A stretch of 64,000 bases of DNA from positions 27,407,132 through 27,471,131 of the forward strand of contig CM030717.1 in assembly GCA_017979445.1 (NCBI GenBank), in the 5' to 3' direction. Source of the stretch: Akebia trifoliata (taxonomy: Eukaryota > Streptophyta > Magnoliopsida > Ranunculales > Lardizabalaceae). The translations under genes were made by a program, and so were the position numbers. Positions 9,225-20,260 of this stretch are shown here, in pieces; positions within the stretch are counted from its first letter, which is position 1, and the number at the start of each line of letters is the position of its first letter. The notes beneath the pieces are model-generated. The model did not search any database, was not told the origin of the DNA, and was given only the letters and a program-made list of their open reading frames with translations.

Positions 9225-11094
9225 TGTTAGCTTTATTTATTATTGTATAAGTGTGTAATCCAGAACCTTATGTTATACAGACTGATAATGTGTGTGATCC
9301 ACTCTCTACATATTGGAGTTTGATTGGTTTTTACTTATGGATTGATCCCACAGTTGATAATTTAATCATCAAATATGAATACATTTTTATACTTCACCAT
9401 AAATTTTTTGTTGTTCTACATTCAAATCTCAACTTTTAAATGAGCATTGGTCTTATGGGGAGTTGGTCACTCAGGAAAACATCAACAAAATTAATTATTT
9501 GTTAAGTATGATTATGTTGCAAACCCAACTCCTTCAAATACGTAAGCACCATGTCCAACTAATTGACCTTAAATTCTCCAAAGCTTTGGCTTTGGCCCTG
9601 CTTGGTATATATGCTGCAAATCATACCAAAAGTCTATGATTCGAAACAGTATGATGAAATGATGGATATCATGACAATTAAAAAAGGCCCAACACTTAAA
9701 TCAGTAGGGATAAAAGCCTTCTTGGGTAACAAATTCCTAGTATTATGGTGATGGTTGTAAACTATTGTATTCTTGGAAATTCTAAAAATAGAGGTAATTG
9801 AAGTTTCATTCTCATCGAACTGACAACAAGAAATTCTTAAAATAGGGGCTTATATGTCAACCTGAGAGAAATAGGTTTTCCAAAAATTTTGAAAAAATCG
9901 AGAATTTTGTGACAGTGCTTGGTGCTATATGTCAGGGAGATGTAGAACGATAAAATTATGCTATTAACAATATGTCGAGTTGGTAGTTATTAACAATTAC
10001 AATCTCAAAGATTGCAGAATTGGTAATGCATTTTGAAGTTATAAGAGTTATGGATGATGGGGCAGAGGGTGGTGCATGCTGAAGATTGATTTATAACTAC
10101 AGTGAGATGAGATGGAGCATGCTCATCGATGGTTTCTAAATGAGTGAGTAGAAGGCTTAAAAAGACTAGAGATCCAGTAGTAGGGCGTCAACACGATCTC
10201 ATATCTTAGAATTGAATGGAGTCAAATTCATTTAGTCGATCCTGAATAGTTGTGAATTGGGTTCAAAAACGTGTTTGCTTGTCAAAAACCCATCAACTTC
10301 AATCCCCTTAAAAACTATATCTTGTTATTGAGATTTGGAGGTTGAATAAGATACAATTAATTCATTGATTTACCAATTTAATCAGTTGGTCCTTTATTTG
10401 GAATGATATTCCAGAGGTTTTTTTTTTCCCGATTTTTTTTATAATTTATGGAATTTTGTGATGGTGAATTTGCTAAAGACATGCCATGATGAACCACATT
10501 CAACCGTAAATTGCTCCAACTTAAGGTACCATGAACTGCCATGATATGCTTTAATCCTTGAGAACAAACTTCTTAAAACTACCAGGTCAAATGTTCTTTA
10601 GCATTTTGTTCTCATTTCATATAATCTTAGTAACACAGAATCATCTTTTCTTTATGTAACAAGTGACAAAACTTGAACCCGTCATATATTGAGTGAAAGA
10701 AAAATTCAAAAAGACAATTATACCCTTAATATAAGTTAAAACGAACTTATGTCCTCGATGACACAGAAAGTTGGCCAAATCACATGGCCACCCTTTTTTT
10801 TATTTATAATTGGGTATCCCTGTAGACAGTGGACTGGGCCAGAATATGGGTTTTTACCCAAATCATAAATCATGGTCTTATCCAAAGACTAGTCCCGGGG
10901 CATGTGCAATGCATGCACATCACATGCACTAGGTAAGTAAGGTGCATCCTCACAGGTGGCCCCTGAGGAATTAAAGCTCATATTGAGCAGATTTAGGCCT
11001 GACTTAGATGATCCCTAACCTACTCGTAAAATGGTTAGATGTGTCTTAGATGAGCACTTTGGAAACAAAAAAAATATCAGTCAACTAATGGGAC
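9225..11094. other. Non-coding spacer
   Basis: No coding region or transposon end was recognised on either strand. Near 10895-10932 there is a GCATGTGCAATGCATGCACATCACATGCAC-like palindromic patch of unknown meaning. Confidence 0.4.
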
Positions 11095-11310
11095 GATTGA
11101 TTGTGTTTCTAAACGCAAATTTCTCTACGTTTGCGTCAAAAAATGACGTTTTGCGATTTTTTACATGTTTGATAACGTTTTTAAACACTGCGTTTTGAAA
11201 TTTTTAACGCGATTTACAAATTTTAACCGCTATTTTGAAAAGCGGACGAGAGACGTTTCGCGCAACAGCGTTTAAACGCAGTCAAGTGAAACGACTACTA
11301 TACCCTTCGA
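11095..11310. other. CpG-richer AACGC-repeat region, possible left subterminal part of the Harbinger-like element
   Basis: The motifs AACGC/GCGTT recur many times (for example TTTCTAAACGC, GTTTAAACGCAG) in otherwise AT-rich DNA, and the stretch ends in ATACCCTT near 11300. It opens with GATTGATT, which is also the inverted form of the right end at 17164. The element's right side has a similar arrangement (GATTGATT, about 200 bp of subterminal repeats, ATACCCTT). Eight bases are weak evidence, and no TWA target duplication is seen. Confidence 0.3.
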
Positions 11311-12735
11311 CATTATTAGAAATTCCATCGTCTGTCCGCGATAATAACTTCGTTCATCGAATGGGTTTTCCTCACCCATCAATTTCGCCAGTAGCAGCCG
11401 ACTGAACTCATCGACGACAACCACCACCAGCACCGATTTAACATATCGACGACGCTAACTTCATTCAAGTGAAACCCATCGACGACGACGGCGGTAAACC
11501 CATTTGAAATGCCCCATATCGATCGACACCCTTCTTCATTGAACTCATCCCCAATCAAGACAGTGACGAAGATCGACGCCATTGACGACCCCGTTTGCAA
11601 TCGACGGCATTGACGACGACGATTCAAAGTCCGATCGAAATCAATATCTTCGTTTGACCCCTTTTTCGATCGACGTCATTTTCCAATCTCTGTGAGCAAT
11701 TTCTCTTTTTATCTCCCATCGATTTCAATTTTTGTGCATTATTCTTGACGAAATTGCTGGGAATCTATTGGATTAACAGAAATTGCATATTTCTGTTGGA
11801 TTAATAGAAATTTTATTCAGTTAGGGTTGATTGTAATTTCTTGGTATATTTTTATTTAAATAAAATAATAGTAGAAATTTCTATAGAACTTGAACAATTG
11901 TGAATGATTTTTTATGAAATTGTTGGGAATCTGTTGGATTAACAGATTTTTTTTCTGTTAGGGTCGATAAGTGTTCTTCGCTAAGTACGCTATAATTCGA
12001 ACCTACACATCTCTTAATTACCTATTTTTTAAAGACTCATTTCATTAATTCATTCAGATCTTATTTAATCTATAATTCGTTTTTTTTTCTTTTTTCTTTT
12101 CTTTTTCGATAAAAAAAAGGGCATTTTTGTTGGTTTTGTTTTGAATTTGGATTTAGATTTGAATTGGTGGGTGTTTAACTTATGATATGGGTTGGGTCAA
12201 TTTGATTTTATTGGTTTGGAATTAAATTCAAGGTATTTAGCTATTGTACTGTTTAGAGATCTGGAAAAGGAATGGATCTATCTTTGTTTGATTGTATTTG
12301 AATCTCATTGAGATTTTTTGTTTATGTTTTGTCTTTGAATTCTGATTATTTGTTGGATTTTACGTGTTTATGCTGAATGCATCTAAGTTTGAATTGCTTG
12401 AACTTTCACATTTTTTCTGATATTTTTCTTGTTTTGGTTATTAGTTATGTTATATCTTCATATTATTGGTTTCAAACTATTTGACATAATTTGTTTTTCT
12501 TTGACGTTAGTGTGGATTAATTGAATGAATTTATTTGGATTATTTTTTTAATACACATGGGCTATTTTGTTAGAAATTAAAAGTAAATGGCTATTTTATG
12601 ACAATATTATTGTCTCATCACAACATTTTTTAGCTTTATATGTTCTTTCAATGGAGTTGTTTTGTTTTTATAATTTATAAAAAAAAATTACATAGTTCAA
12701 TTACACACATACACAATAATTACTATATTTTGTAC
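11311..12735. other. Non-coding, leader-like sequence upstream of the transposon genes
   Basis: 11340-11700 is rich in CGACGAC and ATCGACG motifs and is less AT-rich than the surroundings; from about 11700 it becomes T-rich. It may be the 5' leader and first intron of the Harbinger-like element. No protein similarity was recognised. Confidence 0.3.
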
Positions 12736-13203
12736 TAGGGGTGCAACTTGGTCTGGTTCAAATCGAGAACCGAACCAAACCGATAGCTTTGGGGTGGTTT
12801 GGTTTGGTTTGGAACAAGTTGTAGTTCGGTTTTGGGTTACAAAAATGGAGAACCGATCAATTTGGTTCAGTTCTTGAATCAAGCTTGTATAGAACCGAAC
12901 CAAACCGAGAACCGAACCCCTATGCAATAAATAAATATATATGTATATAATAATTATTATGAATTATTTTAAGAGTTATTACATAGATTAGTGATCTTTT
13001 ATGGATAAACTAATGGTTTTTTATGGATAGATTTGTGATTTGTGGAATTGAACCGAACCAAACCGACTTTAATTTGGTTTGTGTTGGTTTGGTTCCAATG
13101 GAATTTGGTTTGGTTCTGGTTCTTATTTAGTGGAACCGACCTATGTTGGTTCGGTTCCAACTTGACCTCAAACCGAACCAAACCGAACCAAGTTGCACCC
13201 CTA
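12736..13203. mobile_element. hAT-type MITE, 468 bp, with 8-bp target duplication
   Basis: The ends TAGGGGTGCAACTTGG and CCAAGTTGCACCCCTA are perfect 16-bp inverted repeats, flanked directly by TTTTGTAC at 12728-12735 and again at 13204-13211. An 8-bp duplication and a TAGGGGTG start are hallmarks of the hAT superfamily. The interior has many copies of AACCGAACCAAACCG in both orientations and a TA-rich centre, with no coding capacity. Short open frames over the motif are a by-product of the repeat. It inserted upstream of the Harbinger-like ORF1. Confidence 0.93.
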
Positions 13204-13442
13204 TTTTGTACAGTCAAAGATTGAGAACACAGGGCTCCCTCACTATGGGACTAAGAACTGTGTGTTCTTCCGACTATCTATATGATAACCTGACATTGCC
13301 TCCTGGTTTCTCTCTTTGATTATACACTGTGCAAAAATTATAGGTTGAGATGGTGTAAATAATCAAATAATTTATATGATGAATTAAAATAGAATATGAC
13401 ATGTTCCATTCTACTGGCGTCTCTTGTTATTACCATTGGCAA

Positions 13443-14490
13443 ATGGAAGATAACAATTCAAATAATGCAAAAGCAGATTGGACACCCTAACAATATAAAG
13501 TTTGGGTCGAGATCTGCTATGAATTAGTTAAGAAGGGGAAGGAAGCGCATAAAGTGCTTGACAAGATTGGTTATGATTTCTTGGTTAAGGAGTTTAATAA
13601 AATAACTAATATTTATTACGATAGAGGACAAATGAAGAATAAGTGGGATAGATAAAAAGGCATTTGGGGACGTTGGAACAAGATTTGCACAAATACTGGC
13701 GTCTCTTATGATGTTGATAACGATATATTAGATGCAAGTGATGAGTGGTGGAATGGGTGGTTAGAGGTACATTTCTTATTAATTTGTCCTTTTATTTATT
13801 TTAAGATTTTTGTCTCTTTATGTAAAATAGGATTTTTTATTTTTTATAGCATCATCCAAAAGATGCAATATTTCAAAAGTAACCTCTAAAGTTTGATAAA
13901 CAATTAGATTTCATCTTTGGAGGCACATATGCCACTGGTAGCCGGATGTGGTCACCTGCATCTAGTACAATACCATCTCCATCAGCACCACAGGATGAGA
14001 ATCTTGATGCGGATGATCTAGATGATGTCATGCCGACCCAACATCCAGAGTCTCAGACACTTCTAGACTTTACTCCTAATGATGCTGATGAGTTTGAGGA
14101 TGATGCTACTCCTATTGTACCCCCACCCACAGACCTCGTTCGACACAGAAGTGGAGAGATACTTTACAACCTCAAGGTCGTAGGTAGAAGATGACTACTA
14201 TTATGCGAATTGGCCAGTCATTGGAGAAGCTCGCAGATGCAATTCACAGTCAGATATCCGCTTCTACCAATCCCACTCATATTAAGAAAGACAGTATTCA
14301 AGAGTCGATCGACCTCTTAAACCAGCTACCAGATGTACTCACCAACAGTGCTCTCTATCGTTATGCGTTGAAGATGTTTCTGAAGAACAAACAATTCAAA
14401 GAGGTTTTTTGTGCATTATGATCAGTAGATGTTCGTCTTGAGTGGTTGGAGGTTGAGATGTCTGATTTTATGGCTGGAAAAGATTTTTAG
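13443..14490 (+). pseudogene. Harbinger ORF1, Myb/SANT-like DNA-binding protein, broken
   Basis: This is the accessory protein that pairs with the transposase in PIF/Harbinger transposition. Exon 1 (13443-13766) encodes a Myb/SANT-like domain: WTP near the start, then KNKWD and later DEWWNGWLE. An 83-bp intron runs 13767-13849 (GTACAT...TATAG). Exon 2 resumes with HHPKDAIFQK and the family's GGTYATGSRMWSP, then an acidic linker. A further part, SLEKLADAI through ALYRYALKMFLKNKQF, is the usual C-terminal region. In-frame stops follow WTP, follow WDR near 13653, follow IFQK, and occur at about 14192 and 14419. The gene is therefore inactive unless this copy is read through. Confidence 0.82.
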
Positions 14491-14724
14491 ACATGTTTTA
14501 TATGTTACTACAATATTTATGTGGGTTTTATGATGCACCTATAGAGTGCAATATACATTGGTAATTTTTGGATGTTGGATGGATATTGTGCATATTATAT
14601 TTTCTGTTAGATGGATATTTTATTTGCTGTTAAATAGATATTGTGATTAATAATTTCTATTAGATGAATTATTTATTTGTTGTTAAATAGATATATACTA
14701 TTAATATGGATTCATAAACAGGTT

Positions 14725-16116
14725 ATGGATTCAGATATTGATACCGTGAATACTATCGATTCAACTGATACGACTGATACCATCGATTCAAATGATGATT
14801 CCACCAATACTGTCGGCTCAAGTGTTTTAAGTATGGCCACTATAGGAGGCATTATAGGTTCCTTATTTTATTGCGAGAATTTCTTATATAGGGAACCACA
14901 TAATAATAGTCAGTTAAAGGGGATTGATTTTGTGCGGGAAACACTAGATGATAATTGTGCGATGTGTCATTTATTATTTAGAATGGAACGACATGTATTT
15001 CTGAATCTGTGTAGTATATTGGAAGTTCGAGGTCTACTGAAGATGAAATGCTACATTACTATTTAAGAATAACTAGCGATGTTTTTATTGATAATAGGAC
15101 ATAATCAAGGACAAAGATTAGTTGCCAATAGTTTTGATCACTCAGTTCAATCGGTTAGTAAATATTTCAACATAGTTCTTTTAGCTATGGTGAACTTGTC
15201 AATGTCCTTAATTGTACCTCCCGACCTCAATGAAGTCTCTTCGTACATCCGGAACAATCCTCGTTTTTTGTTATATTTTAAGGTAATATATATATTTGAA
15301 AAATATTTGTTTCATTAATGTTTATATATTAATATACGTTAAAAATATGTAGGATTATATTAGAACGATAAACGGGACGAATGTTAGTGCATTTGTACCA
15401 ATAGCAGAACAAATGCGATATCGAGGACATAAGGGACTCACACAAAATGTAATGGCAACATGTTCGTTTGACATATTGTTCACTCATGTGGTGGTTGGTT
15501 GGGAAGGGTCGACTAATGATTCACGTGTCTTCCTTGAGATATTGAATACTCCCAGTTTAAATTTTCCATATCCTCTACCAAGTCTGTATTTAAAAACTTT
15601 TCAATTATATTTATTTATATTCAATATTAGAAATTAATATATTTTTTTGGATCATAGGTAAATACTATTTGATAGACGTTGGGTACCCACTCATGAATGG
15701 ATATCTCGCACTTTATCGTGGTGTTCAATACCATCTACAAGACTATAGGAGATTACGGGCAAATGGTCGAAATGAACTACTCAATCATTTACATTCTTCA
15801 CTTCAGAACGTGATTGAACGAACCTTTGGGGTTTTGAAAGCAAAATGACCAATCTTAAAGTTGTGCGCTCATATAATTTGGACAAACAACGAAACATTGT
15901 TGTTGCCTGCATGGTATTGCACAATTTTATCAGAAAACATACTATTACCAATGAAGAATTTGTTCGATTCAAAAAGAAGGAACAACGAGAGTGGAAGAAG
16001 ACGACATCACTAATCAAGAGTATCCAGTTCCCCCATTAGTAGGTCATCAAAGTAAACAAACAATGAAAATACATAGGGATTTAATAGCTGATGTCATTTT
16101 TACTGGCAATTATTGA
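14725..16116 (+). pseudogene. PIF/Harbinger DDE transposase, broken
   Basis: The DDE-type nuclease of the element. Exon 1 starts at 14725 and ends at 15282; intron 1 is 15283-15352; exon 2 is 15353-15581 (phase 1 end); intron 2 is 15582-15657; exon 3 runs to TGA at 16114-16116. Recognisable pieces are NPRFLLYFK, the first catalytic region reading INGTNVSAF where the family has IDGTH, GSTNDSRVF with the second Asp, KYYLIDVGYP, and ERTFGVLK with the catalytic Glu. Thus the first Asp is replaced by Asn. Other damage: stops near 15064, a TGA inside GVLKAK-PILK at 15846, and a frameshift near 15985 after which the original C-terminus EDDITNQEYPVPP continues to 16116. Assignment to the family is firm; activity is excluded for this copy. 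Confidence 0.9.
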
Positions 16117-16260
16117 TATATTTTTATATTTTATTTTTTTTGTATTGTAATTATAAATATTGTTAAACGATGTTGGAATAAAGATTATTCTGTTTTTAAG
16201 TATATTTCAAGGATTCTATGCTTATTTATTTATTGTCTTTGTGTATGATGAATAACATTG

Positions 16261-16629
16261 ATGGCAAACTATACGTATCCACCATGTTGTTCATGTGGCC
16301 GAGTGATGACATTAGTCACAGCTAAAACAAAAGAAAATTATGGGAGGATGTTTTATAAGTGTCCATCTTGGCAGGTAATATGGTATTGATATTAATGTTG
16401 GGTGCGTATTTCTATTTGGTGACATTGATATTCATTCATGTGTTATTTTACTTTATAGAGACATGTAAGATCTTTTCTGTGGGTAGATGAAGTTGACATT
16501 ATCAATGATAATGTTCCTCAAGATAAAGTAACGGAGTCAAATAAGAAGAATGAAAAATATCTTTTGTATACATTTGTTGGATGTATATTTTTTATGTTTT
16601 TATTTATTTTGTTTTACTTATTATATTAA
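16261..16629 (+). CDS. Small GRF-type zinc-finger protein with C-terminal membrane segment, carried in the Harbinger-like element
   Basis: Two exons (16261-16374 and 16459-16629) joined over an 84-bp intron with GTAATA donor and TTTATAG acceptor give 94 residues without a stop. Residues 9-34 read CCSCGRVMTLVTAKTKEN then GRMFYKCP, the start of a GRF zinc finger; SFLWVDE at about 43-49 matches its end. The expected fourth Cys before that motif is not present (Val at the aligned position, His nearby), so metal binding may be weakened. Residues 73-94 are a hydrophobic run ending at the C-terminus, predicted as a single membrane anchor. GRF-TM proteins of similar size are common uncharacterised plant proteins. 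It starts 144 bp after the transposase stop. The copy at 1-436 keeps only its first codons. Function unknown; it could be a captured passenger or a third element gene. Confidence 0.72.
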
Positions 16630-17164
16630 CTACGATTATTATGTTTAAATGATGTTAGAATCTAAATTAAATGTTATGTGGATGTGTTAAGTATATACGA
16701 TGTAATGTGGATGTGTTATATGCAATGTAAATTTTGGATTGTGTATTATGCAGGTATTTTGTTTTTCAGGAAAATTTCTTATGTCCATTTTTAAGAGGAA
16801 ATCCTGTTGAAATTTCTATAGAATTATAAATTTTTTTATAATTTTTTTTATAATTATAGACATTTTAAAATTAAAATAATTATTATTTTAATTTTTATAT
16901 AATTTTATTATATTTATATGTATTTAGTGAAATTATATATTTATAGGGGTATTCTGATAATTTTTAATGCATTCTGGGTGCATTATCAACCTTAAGGGTA
17001 TTTTGATCATTTTACCCTAATATAGCAGATTCTTGAAGCTGTATCAAGCAGAAATTATCAAATTCTGACAGCACATCACTTTTAGAAAGTTCTATCAAGT
17101 AAGCTTCTCAGTGTTTCAGATTCTGACAGTAAAAGCTGACAGTAGATTCTGGCAGCTGAATCAA
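16630..17164 (+). other. 3' non-coding and subterminal region of the Harbinger-like element
   Basis: AT-rich sequence after the GRF gene, then from about 16955 the block shared with 196-436, containing several AGATTCTGACAG and GAAGCTGTATCAA-type subterminal repeats. No coding region. Confidence 0.65.
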
Positions 17165-17594
17165 TCGTCTCGTTAATCTCCAATGTGAATGGAAATTATC
17201 AAAAATCCAGGATCTTTAAATTTTGGTGCAATCATTTACTGGATGAGAAACGAAGCTTGGACTGTCATGATGGCTTCCCGAGCAAATGGTGTTTTTCTCT
17301 TAGCTGTGGTCAAATCTTTTAGGAATTTTGCATAAGAAAGTATTTACTTAATGACATCTAATAATGGAATATTGATGTGCAAATTTTGGAAAACTTCAAG
17401 GACACCCTCAATTTGCTTACTCTTCTTATTGTATCTAAAGCAATAGAGAAATTGAGCTTTTTGAATTGATGGAGTGATGGGAAATATCTCCAAATCTTTC
17501 TCCTTCTCCTTAGGAGATTCTACAATTTCTTCTAATAGAATTTTGTCCCTTTTTCGGACATCATCTTTCTCATCAATAGGTTGGACCTTGTTGT
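17165..17594 (-). pseudogene. Athila-like gypsy polyprotein fragment (end of gag-protease region)
   Basis: Read on the minus strand, the stretch encodes a degenerate part of a plant Athila-like gag-protease polyprotein: EVFQNLHINIPLLDVI, then LSYAKFLKDL, then IAPKFKDPGFLI, in the order typical just before the protease active site (HINIPF..A, YAKFLKD.., PPKLKDPGSFTI). At least two in-frame stops interrupt it. The right side is cut by a younger LTR element at 17595 and the reading resumes at 27391. The left side stops at the Harbinger-like end, so the rest of pol is missing. Confidence 0.75.
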
Positions 17595-19132
17595 TGTAGA
17601 AATCCTATTTTCACACTCGCCTGATTAATCAACTCGTTAACCCGATTACGACGATTCCCAATGATGGATGAATATTCCAATGTTTTTATTTGTTACTAGA
17701 TATATTTCAGAAATTCAGATGAGGTATATCAAGTGAACAAAACTTTAGAAATCACGCTACGCTAGAAAAATATGACCTCAAAACATAGAAATCATCATTT
17801 TGTAGACAAAAATAAGCTTTACAATAAAAATCACTAAAAAATGATTAAATTACTAAAATACCCCTAACATCAAAACATCCTTAAATCCTACATCATGCTT
17901 AGGAAAACTCATTTGAACATGTAAAACAATAAAATAAAATCAAATAAATCATTTCGTCAATTTTCACCAAATTTGACAAAATTACTAAAATGCCTCTCAT
18001 AAGGTTCACAATCATTTCATACAAAAAATTTCATAAGTGACACAAACTGATAATATCATCGAATTCCTTAAGAAAAATCGATTCCAACATCCTAGAACAT
18101 TAAAAAATAACTTCTCCACACAAAAGTCCTCTTCGAGGACGAAACGATAATTTTCTAATTTTAACAATTTAAAATTTCAAAATTAATAATTAAAATATTA
18201 ATTAATGTAAAGTGAAATGTAATTAAAATTAAAAATTTTTAAACCAATCAATCAAGCTCCTAGCCAAAATTGTTGATGGTTGCCCCCTGATATTTATTAA
18301 AAGACCCATCCATTTAGGGGCCTACAAAATTAAAATATAATTAAAGAGGGTTCTCCAAAAATCAAAAATATATTATTTCATTGTATATAAGAATTAAAAC
18401 CCTAGTCTAAAGAAAGCTAGTTAATTAAATAAGACTTAAGTCAAAACCCTAATTAAATAAACCTAGTCAATCAAATAAGACTTAAGTTAAAATCCTAATT
18501 CACCTTATTAAACACCAACTCTTCCAAAAAATCTATAGATAGGAGCTTCCACAACCTAATTTCGTAGGTCAAAATAAATCCTAGAAAAAGTTGGTCAAAA
18601 AGTCTCCCTAACCTTCTCCAAACCCTAATTTTGAAGTCCTAACTCTCTACCTATCATCCAAACCTCATTTTTTACTCAAAAAACACCCAAAAACCCTATG
18701 AAAATATTAAAAAATACTCAGATCTAAGAAGAAAACACCTTAACTTGTAGATTTGAAACAGATCCAGTAACTAAGGAAAAATAAGGAAATTCCTACAAGG
18801 ACACTCCCCGCTAGTATTGAGGGAACAAATCGTTGCGATTACCTAGATATATATATATATTTTTATTTTATTTTTTTGTTTTAGGTTTTTTAGCAATATA
18901 ATCATTTTTAAGAAATAGTAGAGACCGGCGTTTGTCGGGCAGGGTTGGTATCTAACACCTTCTAACCTCGTAACATGATCCATGGACCATAGTCTCTTTT
19001 TATTAGTAGATTCGTTGCTTTCATCTATTTATAGTCAATGCTCAGTCCTGGACCATAATAACTAGGTGGCGACTCCCAAACCTCAAAAATCGAAAGCGGA
19101 TCCGCACACTTAGTCGATCGATGACACTTTCA
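17595..19132 (+). repeat. 5' LTR of the LARD-like element
   Basis: It starts TGTAGAAATCC and ends CACTTTCA. The corresponding start of the right LTR is TGTCGACACCCC, so the first dozen bases have changed here. GGCGACTCCCAAACC near 19065 and GGGTTGGTATCTAACACC near 18941 are shared by both LTRs. Confidence 0.92.
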
Positions 19133-19153
19133 GTGGAGACTCCACTGAGGATT
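19133..19153 (+). promoter_or_regulatory. Primer-binding site, probable
   Basis: GTGGAGACTCCACTGAGGAT directly after the LTR resembles the TGGCGACTCCACTGGGGA primer site seen in plant gypsy elements, with two or three changes. Confidence 0.65.
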
Positions 19154-19283
19154 ATTGAGGATCAGACTTGAAAAGTTTCAAGTATGGGAAGCATTGCCAT
19201 AATAACCTAGTTTTATTTTATTTTATTTATTTATTTTTATTTTTTATCATTCTTTTTGGCTCGATTATTGATTACTTGTTTGA

Positions 19284-19990
19284 ATGGTGACTATTTTGTT
19301 TTGGCACATTTTTTTATGGTTCAATCTAAGGTCACTCAGACTGACCCTAAATAATGCAGGATTTCAAGAGGATAATGATATAATGATTGTTGACCCATTT
19401 TTTTTATCTAGTTTATTTTATATTTTTGGGTTGTATTATCTTCTCTTGTCATTATTTGGATTGATTTTGAGTATGTTATTTTGGAGTATCATTTTCTATG
19501 ATTTAATCTAGGGTCATTTGGGAGGACCCTAAACAATGAAATATTCAAATTGACATATGAATTGAGGATGAAATGATAATGGTTAGGATGAGAGTTTTGA
19601 ATTTTTTTTAAATTCTTAGATGCATTTTTTTTAGCATATTAAAATGCATGGGTGGTAAGTTGTGAAAATAAATTATTTGTGAATGATGTGCCAAGAAAAA
19701 AAAAATTACTTTTTTTTAATATTGTTTGTGATGAGGAGAAAATTCCAAGAAAAAAATTGTAAAAAAATAAAATAAAACAAAAAGTATTTTTATGCGTGGT
19801 GTGCCGTTAGCAGAAAATGATTTTTTTATTTTTCATCTTCTTCTTAAATAAATTATTTGTGAGTGATGCGGTAAGAAACAAAAAAATTACTTTTTTTAAT
19901 GTTGTTCGTGATGAGGAGAGGATTCCAAAAAAAATAATGTTTTTTGCGTGGGGTGCCAATAGTGGAAACGTAATTTTCATATTTCTATCT
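19284..19990 (+). repeat. Imperfect tandem repeats inside the LARD-like element, about 180 bp
   Basis: Two pairs are visible. TCAATCTAAGGTCACTCAGA near 19320 is echoed by TTAATCTAGGGTCATTTGGG near 19501. The block beginning ATAAATTATTTGTGA at 19669 is echoed at 19847, each followed by GATGAGGAGA and a GGTGTGCC or GGGTGCC phrase. No protein similarity was recognised. Confidence 0.65.
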
Positions 19991-20039
19991 TCTTCTCCAA
20001 TGAGAAAAAAGATGACGAAAATAGCAACAAAAAAAAAGA

Positions 20040-20260
20040 GACGTCTCTCTCCTTCCTCTCTCTCTTATTGATCTTTCTTTCTTTCTCTCGCTCTGTGATG
20101 GGTCCTCTCGACACACCCAACTCTCTCTATCAAGATTTCAATCATTCCATGGTGAAATCTCAAGAACTCCATGTTCTTTCTATGGATGATTGTCTTATGG
20201 ATCATATGGTTATCGAGCCAGATCTCTTGTTACTTCGGTTGATAATGGAAGAATAACTCT
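20040..20260 (+). other. Possible captured host leader and short ORF
   Basis: A CT-rich tract (CTCTCCTTCCTCTCTCTC, 20045 onward) resembling a plant 5' UTR leads into an ATG at 20098 and a 52-codon frame (MGPLDTPNSLYQ... ending LRLIMEE). The source gene was not recognised. It could be a host gene fragment carried by the element, or chance. Confidence 0.25.

Larger units (their letters stand above)
13212..17164 (+). mobile_element. PIF/Harbinger-like DNA transposon with three ORFs, left end uncertain
   Basis: The coding order is ORF1 (Myb/SANT-like), ORF2 (DDE transposase) and a small two-exon GRF-zinc-finger gene, all on the plus strand. The 3' end near 17164 is fixed by where homology to the copy at 1-436 stops. 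The left end may lie as far out as 11095. ORF1 plus transposase is the standard gene set of plant PIF/Harbinger elements; a third ORF is not. ORF1 and ORF2 both carry stops, so the copy cannot move by itself. The next sequence to the right is a minus-strand gypsy remnant. Confidence 0.85.

Noticed and set aside
11379..11627. 82-codon minus-strand frame
   Set aside because: Composition-driven by the CGACGA-rich patch; no similarity recognised.
12697..13224. Three open frames of 60-76 codons over 12697-13224
   Set aside because: They are translations of the AACCGAACC repeats of the hAT MITE.
11095..17164. GATTGATT as true terminal inverted repeats of the Harbinger-like element
   Set aside because: Only eight bases match, the inner sequences differ, and there is no TWA target duplication; kept only as a weak hint.
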